Source: Methylococcaceae bacterium NSP1-2 (GTDB taxonomy: Bacteria > Pseudomonadota > Gammaproteobacteria > Methylococcales > Methylomonadaceae). Taken from it: a stretch of DNA of 5,299 nucleotides. A model generated the notes under the pieces. It was given only the letters and a program-made list of their open reading frames with translations, searched no databases and was not told the origin of the DNA. A program made the translations under genes and the position numbers. Of this stretch, positions 5,294-5,299 are shown piece after piece. The DNA is taken from the NCBI GenBank assembly GCA_002256685.1, contig NQJH01000159.1, forward strand, positions 1 to 5,299, in the 5' to 3' direction. Numbering within the stretch: position 1 is the first letter of the stretch; every line of letters starts with the position of its first letter.

Positions 5294-5299
5294 ATAAAT
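5081..5299 (-). CDS. Nudix hydrolase, C-terminal part (cut by window edge)
   Basis: 72 residues plus a TGA stop (5081-5083) are visible; the N-terminal part and the Nudix box lie beyond base 5299. The translation begins with YSNPKRDARGHTVTAVYIAE and continues to DDAKNFGIYTFDTLP, LAFDHAQVIEDYR and a short tail ending PLRD. The YS-x-P-x-RD-x-RGHTV motif, an acidic-basic DDAK turn and the LAFDH-x-IxEDYR helix are typical of the C-terminal half of ADP-ribose pyrophosphatase-like Nudix proteins, which hydrolyse nucleoside diphosphates linked to another group. The exact substrate cannot be told without the Nudix box. The gene converges on htpG. Its last 213 coding bases lie opposite the abnormal htpG tail, and this strand, not the htpG frame, makes recognisable protein there. 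Confidence 0.82.
   Translation of the reverse strand: MYSNPKRDARGHTVTAVYIAEATGIPMAADDAKNFGIYTFDTLPEVLAFDHAQVIEDYRVFRMTGKVTPLRD

Overview
The window reads as chromosome of a moderately AT-rich gammaproteobacterium. The evidence is a type IV pilus pilM, a zinc-type ribosomal protein L31, an exonuclease III of the Crc-like branch, and a bacterial Hsp90 (htpG) behind a textbook sigma-32 heat-shock promoter. I cannot fix the genus from the sequence; Methylococcales- or Thiotrichales-like organisms would fit, but that is a guess.

Layout. 1-737 (minus): 5' part of pilM, cut by the window edge. 738-1190: leader and promoter region of pilM with no recognisable gene. 1192-1227: strong intrinsic terminator serving the minus-strand rpmE (1341-1541). 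rpmE and the plus-strand xth-like gene (1638-2411) diverge from a short region where their -10 elements overlap. 2412-2530 holds nothing I recognise. 2531-2968 (minus) is a complete tRNA-Lys(CUU) transcription unit: promoter, 5' exon, 325-nt intervening sequence, 3' exon with encoded CCA, and a terminator. 3020-3047 is the sigma-32 promoter of htpG (3080 onward, plus). At the right edge a convergent Nudix hydrolase gene (minus) ends at 5081, separated from the expected htpG end only by a palindromic REP-like repeat.

The main discovery is the interrupted tRNA. Two tRNA halves on the minus strand join into a perfect 76-nt tRNA-Lys with anticodon CUU. The 325 nt between them has the features of a self-splicing group I intron: P1 with a U-G wobble at the 5' splice site, P2 to P9, recognisable Q, R and S core segments, and a terminal guanosine. 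It has no homing-endonuclease gene and interrupts the anticodon itself, after U35. Bacterial group I introns are well known in tRNA-Leu(UAA), tRNA-Ile(CAU), tRNA-Arg(CCU) and tRNA-fMet; tRNA-Lys(CUU) is not a host I recall.

The second oddity is htpG. The frame has no stop where Hsp90 proteins normally end (about residue 645). It runs through the REP-like repeat and then 213 nt antisense to the Nudix gene, giving a spurious-looking 92-residue tail. Stop-codon loss by repeat insertion, or a sequence error, are the likely explanations.
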